Of a DNA stretch of 64,000 bases, positions 1 to 11,059 are shown piece by piece; the first letter of the stretch is position 1, and each line of letters begins with the position of its first letter. The DNA is from Tetrastigma voinierianum (lineage: Eukaryota > Streptophyta > Magnoliopsida > Vitales > Vitaceae): NCBI GenBank assembly GCA_016808115.1, contig JAEQBH010000986.1, positions 1,116,001 through 1,180,000 of the forward strand, in the 5' to 3' direction. Position numbers and translations under genes: made by a program. The notes beneath the pieces are model-generated. The model ran no database searches, was not told the origin of the DNA, and saw only the letters and a list, made by a program, of their open reading frames with translations.

Positions 1-579
1 TTCTTAGTGTTGACTGGAAAAACAAGAACATAGGTGGGAATTGGACATGGATGGAAATTAACTAATTTGTAGTAGAAGTGACTAAGTGAGCAGTCTGGAT
101 CAAAATATTTCTTCCTTCTGTAAAAGTTAAAAAATAGTGAAAAAATAGGCTCATTTGTAGTGGTTATTTTTCAATAGCTGGAGGCCAGGAAGAATAATTG
201 TTTGTAGATTTAAATTTAAGGATACTTCGACTTTCCAGATGCTTCAACTGTCAATGTTTTATTCTCCATATGGACATTAACAAAACTAACTGTAGCTAGC
301 AGTTTAATTTCTGAAGTTCCTCATAAGAGTGCATATGTCCTTGTGTAGATTTGCTTCTCTTTGCTTATACTTATAGATTGTCACAGTTGGCATGGGGTCC
401 ATGGTTGGGCATTATAGGTTATGACTGCTGTTATTTTTATTCTTCCATAGTCTTCTTGTACATGTTCAAAGATACGTATCCCAATCTTGCTTCTATGTAT
501 CTATTTTGTTATTGTAAACTCAATAGATGTTTAATGTAGATTATACAGCTAATTCTTTTCTTTGTTGTGGAAAGTGTAG
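1..579. other. AT-rich sequence, no gene recognised
   Basis: Short open frames occur here, but none has a recognisable motif or a plausible length. If the small exon proposed at 580-672 is real, this stretch would be the preceding intron of a gene whose body lies off the left edge. Confidence 0.4.
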
Positions 580-672
580 CTTCATTTTGTCCGGCATCAA
601 TCAATCAACTATAACTTGAGAAAACGGCGACAAAAAAGGCTTCGTGGTGCTTTGAAACAACCCAGAATGTAA
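580..672 (+). CDS. Possible terminal exon of an unidentified gene (partial)
   Basis: A pyrimidine-rich run ends in an AG at 578-579 and is followed by 30 open codons and a TAA. The peptide is strongly basic, with a cluster of the form LRKRRQKRLRG near the centre, and ends in KQPRM. It could be the C-terminus of a gene that starts left of the window. I do not recognise the family. No other exon can be tied to it, so it may also be chance. Confidence 0.22.
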   Translation, partial: LHFVRHQSINYNLRKRRQKRLRGALKQPRM

Positions 673-1091
673 GCCTCTCTTCACAGTTGTTCCCTTGTCT
701 GTGATCAGCTATTATCGCTATCCATAGTTAATACCCAGAGATAAACAGTCCCCAGCCATTGGACACAGAGAATTGATCAATGGCCAGTTGTTTTTGGCTG
801 GTCCATGAATGAAGAGTGCCCCGCCTTTGTTTTTGGGAAATTTTCCACTCTGCCCTTGTGCCATTGCGGCATGGAAAAAATTAATCTTTTTAGCGCACAG
901 GACATTTATAACAAATTGGCCAAAATGGTACTCATGTTAATAAGGACTGATACCATAACCAGTACCTCTGCAGATTGTCCAGTTTTTCTTAATAATGAAC
1001 GAAGTAATAAGAGGGTTACACCCATCATTTTTTTTAAATGGAGGAAATTGAATTTGTAGTAACATTCTCTTGCTTTTATTCTGGAAATAAC
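673..1091. other. No gene seen; possible 3' flank
   Basis: AT-rich sequence between the possible terminal exon and the left LTR of the first copia element. It has overlapping open frames on both strands but no recognisable protein motif. Confidence 0.4.
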
Positions 1092-1267
1092 AAGTGGAAT
1101 AAGAGATAATTGAAGGAAAGAATTGTATTTTTCATTGATAAATAATGCACCATTTATATCTGAGCCGTCACAAACCAAATAGGAAAGAATATAAAGTTTC
1201 CTAACTCTACATGCTTATTACATGTTTTCTTTTCCCAATTAGTTTCTAATTCTATAATATTGTAACA
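1092..1267 (-). repeat. 3' LTR of copia copy 1
   Basis: Matches 5669-5842 over most of its length, sharing blocks such as TAATTGAAGGAA, TTTCATTGAT, AACTCTACATG and AGTTTCTAATTCTA. It lies next to the RT end of the internal region, which makes it the 3' LTR on the minus strand. Confidence 0.75.
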
Positions 1268-2048
1268 CTCTTTCTCAAGTTAGAGTATAGATGTTGATCA
1301 TACCCAACTTATTACAGAGATAACTTACCTGATCCCCACTCAAAGATTTTGTGAAAATATCTCTTAACCGTTCTTCAATCTTACATATCGTGTAGAAATC
1401 AACCCCAACTAGATCTTCTCATGGACAAAATGACAATCTATTTCAATATGTTTGGTCTGTTCATGAAATACCGGGTTGGATGTTATATGCATGGCGACGA
1501 TTACTCCGCGACAAAGCGGCAAGTATTGAAGTTTCGTGTCGCTCAATATAATGGCGTATTCACATGATCTCGCATACGGATTGTATCGCTGGCGATACTT
1601 GACTCACTTAGGCAATGAGACAACACTTTAGCCTTCTTACTCTTCCGTGAGACAGATTTCACTCAGTGAGAGCCGCGATATCTGAGTTGGATCTCCTTTG
1701 TCTTCCTTAGATCTTTGCGAGTCACATTTACGAAAAGCACTCGGTCTGGTATGTTCATGCTTCTTATACAATATTCGCGTCAGGAAGCTTAACTACCGAG
1801 TAACATAGGATATGTTCTGGTAATAGAGTAATACGTATGGGAGATGGCATTATCTCGGCTTCAGCAGCGCTTATTGAATAAGCGATATGCAGGCGAGTTC
1901 TTTATCAGGTGATTCAATTTCTCAGCCGGTCTTACGTATCTCTCGGGATCTTTGAATAGTTCTCTTTCCTTAGTTAGTTGTGCATTAAAAGCTGGCCGAG
2001 TCACTATTGGTTTGGCGATTCCTTTACATAACAAGTACATATTTTTCG

Positions 2049-2614
2049 TTAAGATAACGAGATTCGCACTTCACTTCTCATGATTTCAACACGAGATCTT
2101 GACATTCCTAAATCCTTTGTGAAATGATTGTGAAGAGGATTTAAGAGATAATATACGCTGGTCATTCCCGATTGATAATGATACTCGTCGCCTCCTTTCT
2201 GAGTGGGAATAATACCGGGCTGGGTTCTATAGAAGGTAGAGTGGTCAGGCTTACTTTTCTGCATGCCAAATATCTCAACTGCCTAACTGAATTTTCCAAA
2301 CCAAGCACAGGGACTCTGTTTCAAACCATACAAAGATTTTCAAATCCGAAGATGACACACCTTCCCTATCTCCTCCTAAGCAATAAACCTCGGAGGAGCA
2401 CCATGTAAACTTCTTCCTGAAGATCTCTATGTAGAAAGACATTCCTAATATCAAGCTGATGTAAGTCCCAATCATAAGAAGCAGCAAGAGAAATAAATAG
2501 ATGAATAGATGTCAGCTTAGCTACAAGAGAAAAAGTATCAGAATAATCAATTCCATAAGTTTGAGCATATCCCTTAGCAACAAGACGGGCCTTCAATCTA
2601 ACTAGCATCACCAT
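2049..2614 (-). pseudogene. Copia reverse transcriptase remnant (copy 1)
   Basis: Minus-strand translation in broken frames gives hallmarks of copia RT: KARLVAKGYAQTYGIDYSDTF, then DLHQLDIRNVFLHRDLQEEV, then a degraded LYGLKQSPRAWF-type motif near 2290-2360, then a GMQKSKPDHSTFYR-like block. The YVDD catalytic block is not intact. Frameshifts separate the blocks, so no functional enzyme can be made. Confidence 0.85.
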
Positions 2615-3112
2615 TGAGATTAAACTTATTTCTAAACACCCAACGACAATGATGGCCTTCTTACCCGTGGTAAGGCATCAAGTCTCCGCGTACCATTGTC
2701 ATCTCAAGCACGCATTTCATACTGCCTTGCTTATGCAATAGGGAGTGAGATAAAGTCATGGAGTGTTAGGAAGAGAGAAGAGATAGAATCGAGATGCAAT
2801 AAAGGAACAAGGAAGACGAAAAATGGTTATAGGAAACAAAGAAAGCGAGAAAGGGTGGTAGAGCACCTTGTCATTTACGCTCTGGGAAGCGATTGAAAGA
2901 TGTGTCGTTTAAATTGGATCGGATGACAAGCGGTCGGTGTTGGACTAGAAATTTGGAGGGTTACGGCATCAGAATACCACACAGGTAATGGGGGTTTAAT
3001 AAGATGAGGAGTAAGTAGGAGAAATAGTGTATACCGATAAATCATCATCCTCCCCACACGACTAATGCTTGATAGAAGGGAGGAAAAGCTGGTACTCTTA
3101 AAAAATGTAACA

Positions 3113-3517
3113 TCAGTAGACATAAATTATCGTCAAAGAGGAGGACAATAACATCGATACCCTTTTTGAACATGAGAGTAACTCAGAAAAATGCACTTTA
3201 AGAGCGGATCGAGTTGAGAACATAGATAGACATCCAGATAAAACATGTGCCAAAGCCTTGGGCTCAATAGGAAACAAGGGATTATTAGGAAACAATTGAT
3301 GATAAGAAGTTGCCCAATTTAGAACCGATGATGGCATCCTATTAACCAAGAAATAGGTGATAGAGACTGCATCAGCCCAAAAGTGTTTAGGAACATGCAT
3401 TTGGAACAATAGAGCCCATACAGTCTCGAGAATATGTCTATTCTTTCTTTTAGCTACCCCATTATGAGAGGGTGTATCCACACAAGAGGTTTGATGGGGA
3501 ATCCCGTGTTGTAACAT
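3113..3517 (-). pseudogene. Copia integrase core remnant (copy 1)
   Basis: The minus-strand frame includes TPSHNGVAKRKNRHILE and FWADAVSITYFLVNRMPSS. Together these are the conserved end of the copia integrase catalytic core (rve). The N-terminal zinc-binding part and the first Asp region are not in this frame. It lies between the protease and RT remnants, as expected for copia. Confidence 0.85.
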
Positions 3518-4104
3518 GAAAGATTGAAAATGTTCCGATAAATATTATTTGGCATTATCACTCCTTAATATTTGAAAAGGTACAAGAAATTGGGTTTTGA
3601 ATTTAAGTATGAGTAGTGAAATGAAAATAGCTCAAAAGCGACACTCATTAAATAAAGCAGTCCATAGGAGAAATCGTCAACAAAGTAACAAAATATTTAA
3701 AACGATAGGGGACATAGCGGATGAGGACCCCGAGCAATGTAGCGATTAACAAAAGAGGTGGGAAGCTCGTTTATTGACTCTATGATTGAATGCAGTGAAA
3801 GCAGCATATTGAACATGACTCGCAATTCAAATGAGACCAGACTAAGCGAAATTATTTTTTTTTTTTCTTATTGAAAGACGGATGACCAAGCGTGATGACC
3901 GTCTGGTGACAATCCTAGAATATCGTGGCTTTGGCAATTGTGGATCAAGAATGTAGAGGCCCCCAGACTCTTATCCTCTACCAATAACCCGCTTTGTCAA
4001 AGATCACGAAGGACAATAACCGAGAAAATAATGAAATCTTTGCGATTAAGTGTTCAAATAGAATTTACCATAGAAACTAAATTAAAGGAAAAATGTGGTA
4101 AAAC

Positions 4105-4374
4105 TTAGAATAGAGTGAAGGATGAGAGGAGTAGGATTAATTGTGTCTGACCCAAGAACACATGATTTAGACCCATCGATTTGGGGTATTGATAGAAGTA
4201 GAGAGTGTGACTAAAATAGTAATTGAATAAACTATAATTACTTGTCATGTGGTCGGTGGCTCCAGAGTCAATGACCAAATTGGAGGAAAAGGACATAAGG
4301 CATGTGTCGGGTTTACCTGACTCGGTAAGTGCAATGGTGGGAATAGAAGTAGACTTCAATAGCAGCATACTCAT
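4105..4374 (-). pseudogene. Copia aspartic protease remnant (copy 1)
   Basis: The frame contains VIDSGATDHMTSNYSLF, the standard copia protease active site (D-S-G-A). It is preceded by a partly degraded linker. The frame is short and has no intact junction to gag or integrase. Confidence 0.8.
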
Positions 4375-4483
4375 GCAGGAAGCATAATGGCCCCTTTCTA
4401 GGTGTGCCGAGAAGACACAAGCGTGAAGCCAGTTGAAATCTTAGTTTAGATTTTGCGGCTTTCTACACTAAGCGTGTATGTCT

Positions 4484-4756
4484 TCAGCTTATAACTGATA
4501 ATAACCGCCTGCTCCCACGAGGGACTAACTTCAGTCTCAAAGTCGATCCACTGCTCTTGGTTTGCTGCTTCACTGGCTCATAGTTACTATTTTTACTTAC
4601 CAATGCATTACTTATTTGAATAGATGGGGAGATTTTTGTATGTAATAATCGGATGAAAGTCTCTTGTAGCGAGGAAATCTCGGGACTTGAGAGAATCTGA
4701 GATTTGGCCGTATCAAATTCTAAAGGAAGACTAGCTAGAAAACTCATAACCACCAT
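4484..4756 (-). pseudogene. Copia gag remnant (copy 1)
   Basis: The frame begins MVVMSFLASLPLEFDTAKSQ and resembles the UBN2-type gag domain of plant copia elements (a block of the type FLASLPSEFD...QIL). No complete zinc knuckle is visible in the frame. It is upstream of the protease remnant in the minus sense. Confidence 0.65.
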
Positions 4757-5668
4757 ATGTTCTCTCTAAGTTTGTTGGACTTTGATATCGACACTAAAGG
4801 GCAACAACATATTCAACTCCTCATAAGTTTTTCGAATTCCATGAAGTGGGTAGTAAGAGACACAATCTGTTTTGGTCGATGAAAAACCTTACATCACTCA
4901 AATATTCGTGAGGCGTCCCTTTTCCCATAATACAAAACTACTACAGTAATCCATTAATTTTAACAAATTCCAGTGATTAATTAAGCCGTTACCTCAGCAA
5001 TCGGTGGAGTGTACGAATCTGTGGAGGATAAAAACGAGCATCTTATCCGTCAACATTCTTTCGAATCAACGAGTTGATGGGTCCTTAGTGAGATGACGAT
5101 ATACAGATACTCCTTACATAGGGACAAATTGTTTTACTTTAGTCTAAATAATTGAGTCCATTCAGTTTGTGTTCCGTGATTTTGGACATCATCAGAACCA
5201 CTTTCAGTAAAGCTTATGATCTTCCGACACAACAAACTTCTTCTCGGCTATATCACTCATTAGAACAATAGAGAGAGCACCCCAGAGACAAGAAACAAAA
5301 AATTCCTTGAAGAAACCTTAGGTTTACCTTGATTTTAAATTTCTTGCCCAAAATAGTTAGGTTGGCACCTGAAGCTAGATGGATGAACTCACGAGGCAGA
5401 CCCACCCTCTATGTTTGGAGTAGCCACCTGGCGGCACATGTGAAACAAGGCAAAATCACGAGATCGGCATGTGAGCAACACTCGTGTTTCTAGCCATCGG
5501 ACTTGGTGGCGGTGGTCTTCATCGGCCAACGCTCCTCCTCAAGTGGGTGATGTCACCTCATGCACCTTTGAAGTTGGTGTTTCAAAGAAACACCCCATGG
5601 CTCTTCTCTTCTTCTCCATTTTTCCGAAAATTCTCTCAAAAAGTTGTCTTTTCTAGGACAAATTGATG

Positions 5669-5842
5669 AGAACGTCTATATAATCGAATAATTGAAGGAA
5701 GAATTGTATTTTCATTGATCTAGTAACTATTTATATACAAGACGATCTTATATCAAATAGGAAATAATTTGAAGTTTCTTAACTCTACATGAATACATGT
5801 TTCTTTTTCCCAACTAGTTTCTAATTCTACAATACTATAACA
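5669..5842 (-). repeat. 5' LTR of copia copy 1
   Basis: Counterpart of 1092-1267. On the minus strand it starts TGTTATAGTATTG and is followed by the gag side of the element. No clear tRNA primer-binding site is visible next to it. Confidence 0.75.
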
Positions 5843-6135
5843 TATATACTAGCTCAAAAGCGACCAAAAAACTATACTATTTATGATAGTTAGTATTTAC
5901 TGCTTTCTTTGAAAGAAGCACTAGTTGAACAGTCCTAGGCTCTAATTATGTTATCCTAGAAGTTCAATTGACTTTTAGTTTTAGAAGTTGCTGAAAAACA
6001 GTCCTAGGCTCTAATGCTTAAAGATGCGACTTCCTGTTCTATACATCAAGTGAAAATATACAAGCCAAAAATGGAAGTTCCAGTCTCTTAATTAATGGAA
6101 TTTTTTTTATTATTGATTGGGTTGCACCATGCACA
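5843..6135. other. Intergenic, nothing recognised
   Basis: AT-rich spacer between the copia element and the small ORF. The phrase CAGTCCTAGGCTCTAAT occurs twice (near 5929 and 5999). Nothing else stands out. Confidence 0.4.
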
Positions 6136-6516
6136 ATGTGTAGCACCTTGTTCATTTTATTTATGGAAAATCAAGGACCAAAAGAAAAAAGATTAACCTT
6201 GTGGGCTATACGGTCATCCTGCAGATCAGATGGGTGTGAAGAGGAAGAATCCAATGGTGAAGAAGACGATACTCAAGGGAACCGGAAGAAGGGTATCCTC
6301 AGAAAATGTGAGAAATTCAAATTATCGATGTTATTGGGTGGTTGGTTCTCATACTCCAAACTCACAAGCGGAGGAAGAAGGAAATATGAAGGCAAGAGCA
6401 GTAGTAGCAGTAAATCAAAATCTACGAGTGGCTTGTTGAGCAGTTTCAGAAAGATGCTACGGCTTTACAACAATAAGAGATCCTCTTCTCAAAGAATGTC
6501 CTGGAGAGAGGATTAA
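6136..6516 (+). CDS. Hypothetical small Lys/Ser-rich protein
   Basis: A 126-codon ATG-initiated frame encodes a hydrophilic protein. An in-frame Met at 6163 (MENQGPKEKR) is a plausible alternative start. An acidic stretch follows (EEEESNGEEDD), then a Lys-rich segment (RKKGILRKCEKFKL), a short hydrophobic patch (LLGGWFSYS), a Ser/Lys run (KSSSSSKSKSTSG), and a basic end closing in SWRED. I see no known domain. The composition resembles small plant-specific regulatory proteins, and it could also be the last exon of a longer gene. No promoter or intron signal settles this. Confidence 0.38.
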   Translation: MCSTLFILFMENQGPKEKRLTLWAIRSSCRSDGCEEEESNGEEDDTQGNRKKGILRKCEKFKLSMLLGGWFSYSKLTSGGRRKYEGKSSSSSKSKSTSGLLSSFRKMLRLYNNKRSSSQRMSWRED

Positions 6517-7695
6517 TGGCCTGAGATCTCACTCGAATGGCTGGGCTTCAACTCCAACTCCAACTCCGAAACCTGCGTGAAATATTATACAGTGAGAAGA
6601 TCAAAGTTCATTCAAAATGCACATCTCTGGAAATTTTTGTTTTGCTCGACCATTCTTCAAATCCATAATATGTCATTGAATTGCTTACAATACTGAACTA
6701 ATAATGTGAAGGGAGTAAAAGATAATGGTTGGTCCCATTTCGTACAGTAGATGGGATGATACGGGGGGATTCCTTCCCTGAGCTGTTGTTTAGTTTCTCT
6801 ATTTCGGCTTAAGAGTCATGACTCATGAGGTGCACGAGGAATTAATCAAATCGTCATTATAATTAGCTAAGGTAAATGCTCCTGTTTCTTGCTCGCTTTT
6901 GCTTTTTAAATAGGAAAATTTTCAGTGTATTGAGTTGATGGCATATTAAAAATTATTAAAAAAAAAAAAAGGAGCGAAGAAAAGAAGCAAAGGACAGGCA
7001 AACAGACAATACGGTTACACTTGATGCAAAAAATAAATAAATTTCAGATAAATACGTGATTTCTTTTTTTATATATAATTGTGGATATCCGGATATCTAT
7101 TAATCTCCTTGAAGGGATTCAAGCCGGTGATTATTGGGTTAAGACTGAAAGACCTATGTTTAGATGATTGATTTTGCTGACATGGTTATTGTTTTTTATA
7201 TATAACTAAACATTTTAATTACAAAGTTAATTGTTTTTCTATTGGAAGACTTTTCTTTTCTTTTTTATGTCCTGTTTCTCCTTTTTCTTATGTCCTATTT
7301 TTTCGAAACTATGAATAATCTATTAAATGGGTTAGACACGATCACATGGTTACAATATGTTATTTTGAAGGGGGGGAACAAATGAGCCCTCGACAAGTAG
7401 AAAAAAAATCATCGGATCGGATGGTAATTCAACGGCGATGGTTATAGTTAGGGAAAAATTTTCTGTACCTTTCTTTATGGAAGGCATTTTAACTTTTAAC
7501 TTTTAACTTTTAACTTAGGTGGGAACCCTCTAAAACTTCGTACAATTTAAAATGATCTAATCAAGTTATTAAGAGCTCGTATAGGAGGTGAAGGATCCAG
7601 GTGATGCCCTCTAGAACTTCGATCAATTTTATTTTATTTATTTATAGAAATGAGCGAAATGAAAAATAAAAAATTGCTCCAAGAGTCGCAGCCTC
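6517..7695. other. Intergenic region upstream of atpG with short repeats
   Basis: This AT-rich stretch has no credible gene. It contains about four tandem copies of an 8-bp TTAACTTT-type unit at 7488-7518. A short direct repeat of the form CCCTCTAAAACTTCG occurs near 7527 and, slightly diverged, near 7606. A TTTATTTATA run near 7634-7645 is the best TATA-like candidate for the ATP synthase gene downstream. Confidence 0.45.
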
Positions 7696-7827
7696 ATGAA
7701 TTTGTGTGGCATAAAATGGGATAGCCTTTTCTCTCTCCCAGTCCTCTCACAAGCAAAAGAAATCAACAATCATCTCCCTTCCATCCAGAGTCCAGACATT
7801 GCGCAAAAGCTTAGCAACACAGTAGCC

Positions 7828-8478
7828 ATGGCTAACATGATCATGGCTTCCACCAAAACCCTAATCTCCTCCTCCCCCTCTCTCCCTCCCACCAACCCCA
7901 AACCCAAATTCCACCACCACCTTCTTCCCCACATCTCTCTCCCCCGATTCCCCAAGCTCCCCTCCCTCAAATCCGCCGCCCTCATCGCCGCCACCACCGC
8001 CTCCTCCCTGTCCCTCGCCCCCCTTCCCTCCTTCGCCGAAGAGATCGAGAAGGCTGCCCTCTTCGAATTCAACCTCACCCTCCCCATCATGATGGCCCAG
8101 TTCCTCCTCCTCATGGTCGCGCTCGACAAGATCTACTACTCTCCCCTCGGGAAATTCATGGACGAAAGAGACGCCGCCATCAAGGAAAAGCTGAGCAGCG
8201 TGAAGGACACTTCCGGGGAAGTGAAGCAGCTGGAGGAGCAGGCTGCGGCAGTGATAAAGGCGGTGAGGGCGGAGATATCGGCGGCGCTGAACCAAATGAA
8301 GAAGGAGACGGCGGCGGAGGTGGAGTTGAAGCTGGCGGAGGGGAGGAAGAAGGTGGAGGCGGAGCTGCAAGAGGCGTTGAGCGCTTTGGAGAAGCAGAAG
8401 GAGGACACCACCATGGCTCTTGATTCTCAGATTGCCGCTCTCAGTCAGGAAATTGTCAACAAGGTCCTTCCTCTCTGA
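7828..8478 (+). CDS. atpG: ATP synthase subunit b', chloroplastic (CFo-II)
   Basis: This intact, intronless 216-residue protein is the nuclear-encoded b' subunit of the thylakoid CF1Fo ATP synthase. With subunit b it forms the peripheral stalk that holds CF1 against rotation. Residues 1 to about 48 are Ser/Pro-rich and look like a stroma-targeting transit peptide. Residues 49-70 form a hydrophobic thylakoid-transfer segment ending SFA, with likely processing before EEIEKAALFEF. One membrane helix spans about residues 83-104 (LTLPIMMAQFLLLMVALDKI). The remainder is a long charged Ala/Glu/Lys coiled coil. The length is normal for the family. I chose the ATG at 7828 because its context is GCCATGG and the transit peptide follows at once. 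An in-frame ATG at 7696 would add 44 residues with no targeting character. The gene is conserved and looks functional. Confidence 0.96.
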   Translation: MANMIMASTKTLISSSPSLPPTNPKPKFHHHLLPHISLPRFPKLPSLKSAALIAATTASSLSLAPLPSFAEEIEKAALFEFNLTLPIMMAQFLLLMVALDKIYYSPLGKFMDERDAAIKEKLSSVKDTSGEVKQLEEQAAAVIKAVRAEISAALNQMKKETAAEVELKLAEGRKKVEAELQEALSALEKQKEDTTMALDSQIAALSQEIVNKVLPL

Positions 8479-9410
8479 TTTTTATTTTTATTTTCATTTT
8501 CATTTTCTTCCAAATTTAATTTCCATGGCCATCATTCTATAATCGTATCTCCAATTATAATGGATTTTGTGTAGAATATGATATTAATTCCAATGTAATC
8601 AACTTCATTTTCAGCTGCCCCAACAATTTTGAATTCCTTAACATGCCGTATGGATTCCCGTTAATTATATATAAAAAAAATTAATTTGTCTCAACTTTTC
8701 ATTTTTTTACTTCCATCAACGTAGAATCATATAAAATTAACGAAATTACTTTGACGATTTTATATTAGTTAAAGAAAGAAAATTATCATTTTCTCATTGG
8801 GTTTTTGCTATTTATTTATTAGAGAGAAAAAAATTAATAAAATTGATTATTATGAAATTAAGATGATAAAAGTAAAAAAAAAAAAAAAAAAACTTAATTA
8901 AATAATAAAAATCATGAGAAAATATGATATTGTTGGAATGACATAAGGGAAGGATTCCATTAAATAAAATTAAGAGTTGAAATATTTAATTGAATTAAAT
9001 AAAAATTGAAATTTTATGTAATTTTCCTTTTAAAGCTACTAAAAAAAACTATTTGTAAAAATTATTTTCAGAAAATATTTTGAAAGACGCTACAAATATA
9101 GCCTAACTATTTTTAAAATACCTTTATACTATAATAAATTCTATGAAATTTAACAAATCTATATTAAAAAAGAAAAAATTAACCATCTTCTATATTAAAA
9201 GAATAAAAAATTAACTATCTTTAATAAAAACTCACGCAATAAAATTATATATATCTTCTCAATTTTGTAATTTTAGTTGTTATAATTTTGTTCTATTTGT
9301 ACTTCTCTATGAAGTTCCCATGGGTAGAGAAACAAAATATTATCAATAAATTATGTAAAAAGATTATGAAAATAATGGTATATAATATATATATATATAT
9401 ATATGTTCAT
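8479..9410. other. AT-rich 3' flank of atpG
   Basis: The sequence is strongly AT-rich, with a poly-A run near 8875-8891 and a TA microsatellite at about 9382-9404. The first part will contain the atpG 3' UTR and poly(A) signals. No gene is seen. Confidence 0.5.
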
Positions 9411-9424
9411 GTATCAATTCCATG

Positions 9425-9705
9425 TAGAGCTGGCAATCTAAGACGCTGACCCTGCCGCTAAAACCTGCCGGCTTAAATTGTCTCTGATTTTCGTGCCAAC
9501 ATTTTAGCCGCCTAACCCGTCCTAAAAAACCGGGTGAGCTTCGAGCCAAATAACCTTTAAAGGAAAAATTCGTATGTGCCGCCCGCCATATTGTACGGCC
9601 AAATTCCTCGCCTTGCTTTTCTATTAATAATTTAATTGCCCAACCCGGCCCTAATTCCGGATAGACTGGGTAGCCCATCGGGTTGAGCCAATTTTACCAC
9701 CACTA
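9425..9705. mobile_element. GC-richer island, MITE-like (possible hAT type)
   Basis: An island of markedly higher GC sits in AT-rich DNA. Its edges read TAGAGCTGGCAAT on the left and, reverse-complemented, TTAGTGGTGGTAAAAT on the right. These are weak, imperfect terminal inverted repeats. Flanking octamers ATTCCATG and ACCTTATG are loosely alike, as an old 8-bp target duplication would be. The long minus-strand frame across it has no family resemblance. Confidence 0.3.
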
Positions 9706-9962
9706 ACCTTATGTTTATAAAAAAAAAAAAAGGAATAAATACTTTTTTGTTGTCCAAAAAAGAAGTATAAATGCTTTTTATTGTCTACTCAAGTATCTTT
9801 AATAATAATAATTCCGAACTTAATAAAAAAAACACATACACGTACATGACATGATGGACCACTAAAGAGATTCTTATTCCTTCAATCGTCCATCATGTCT
9901 AGCTCCATTTAATTAGACAAGACATAAAAAGAGCAATGATCCAATTTATTACATTATAACAA

Positions 9963-10193
9963 AGGTTTAGCTATTGAAAAAAAAATCTCTAAAATAAATA
10001 AGATATTGACTCAAGTCAAGTTTGTGATCTCACCAAGGATTTGAAATTTCCTGAAATTGTTCTTTTTTTATTGAAATAGGTTTAGTTATTGTAAAAAAAA
10101 ATCTCTTAAATAAATAAGGTATTGACTCAAGTCAAGTTTGTGATCTCACTAAGGATTTGAAATTTCCTGAAATTGTTCTTTTTTTATTGAAAT
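9963..10193. repeat. 115-bp tandem duplication
   Basis: Two adjacent copies (9963-10077 and 10078-10193) start AGGTTTAG and end TTTTATTGAAAT. They differ at only a few positions. This is a recent local duplication in non-coding DNA. Confidence 0.9.
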
Positions 10194-11059
10194 TTTCCAG
10201 AAATTGTCAAGATTCTTAAAAAGGTAAGTAAAAAAGATATTTCTATTAATATACTATTCTATGAGATTGTTTTGTAGTGTTTTGTTTAGTAATAAGGGTG
10301 CATTTGATAGAGTTTATTTATAATTTATTTGAATTTATCTTCGTATAAATACTTTTGACAAGAATTATAGGTGTTTAAAAGATTTTATAAAAATAACATA
10401 TGCTCTCTTATAAGCTCATTTTAATATATTTCAATAAGTTTTATGGAAAAATTTATTAAAAAAAATTTATACAAAACCTAAAAATTGATCATCGTTAAAA
10501 CTGTCTTTATGATAAATTATGTAAAAAATTAGAAAAAAAGAAAAGAAATAGAAGTTCCAAAAAAATTATGTAAAAAGTAGGTAAATTTTTTGAAAAATTT
10601 ATGAAAAAATAGAAAACAATTTTCGAAAAATTATGTAAAACATAGAATCCACGAGTGTTTATTTGTTTTTAAACATAGAATTTTTGGCATTTAATAAAGA
10701 TTAATGATGATCCCAAATTTTAAAGGTTTATGATTTCTTCTTTTCATGGTAGCGTGAATCCCATATCTAAGTACATAAGGGAGAAGTCTTCATTTTTCTA
10801 TAAAGGCCTCTTCCCTTGATTTTCCGAGGGAAATAAAAAAGGAAACTATACGCCGTTTACTAAAAAAAAAGTGAGAGACCCTAATGACCCTTAATTTTTT
10901 TTTTTTTTTTTTGAGAATAAATTACAAGTATTGGCTATATAATTTGAAATTTGATACTCCTTAAGCCTTATTTTAAGTTAAGATTACGTCTTCCCCCACA
11001 TCAAATATATGGTCTCTAGGTTGATCTCTTAAAGTTTAAAGGTTTTAATTAAAATAAGA
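10194..11059. other. AT-rich intergenic, nothing recognised
   Basis: Contains poly-A and poly-T runs and imperfect repeats of AAAATTATGTAAAA near 10500-10640. A GTGCATTTGATAG phrase near 10299 resembles the ends of some plant MITEs, but no partner end was found. Confidence 0.35.

Larger units (their letters stand above)
1092..5842 (-). mobile_element. Degenerate Ty1/copia LTR retrotransposon, copy 1
   Basis: Two similar terminal segments of about 175 bp (1092-1267 and 5669-5842) flank an internal region. Read on the minus strand, this gives the copia order gag, protease, integrase, reverse transcriptase. Every domain is broken by stops or frameshifts, and no full polyprotein frame survives. 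The outer LTR ends read ...AACA on the plus strand, so the 5' LTR (minus sense) begins with TGTTA. I could not find a convincing target-site duplication. The left boundary is uncertain by a few bases. The element is a dead, non-autonomous relic. Confidence 0.85.

Noticed and set aside
805..1178. Overlapping open frames on both strands near the left end
   Set aside because: The two strands mirror each other and neither shows a domain. The minus frame also runs into the copia LTR.
7696..7827. Upstream in-frame ATG that would extend the ATP synthase b' protein by 44 residues
   Set aside because: The extension has no targeting character, while the ATG at 7828 has a good context and starts a typical transit peptide.
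7770..8414. Long minus-strand open frames opposite atpG
   Set aside because: They are shadows created by the GC-rich codons of the real gene, with Arg/Gly or Ser/Ala-rich meaningless translations.
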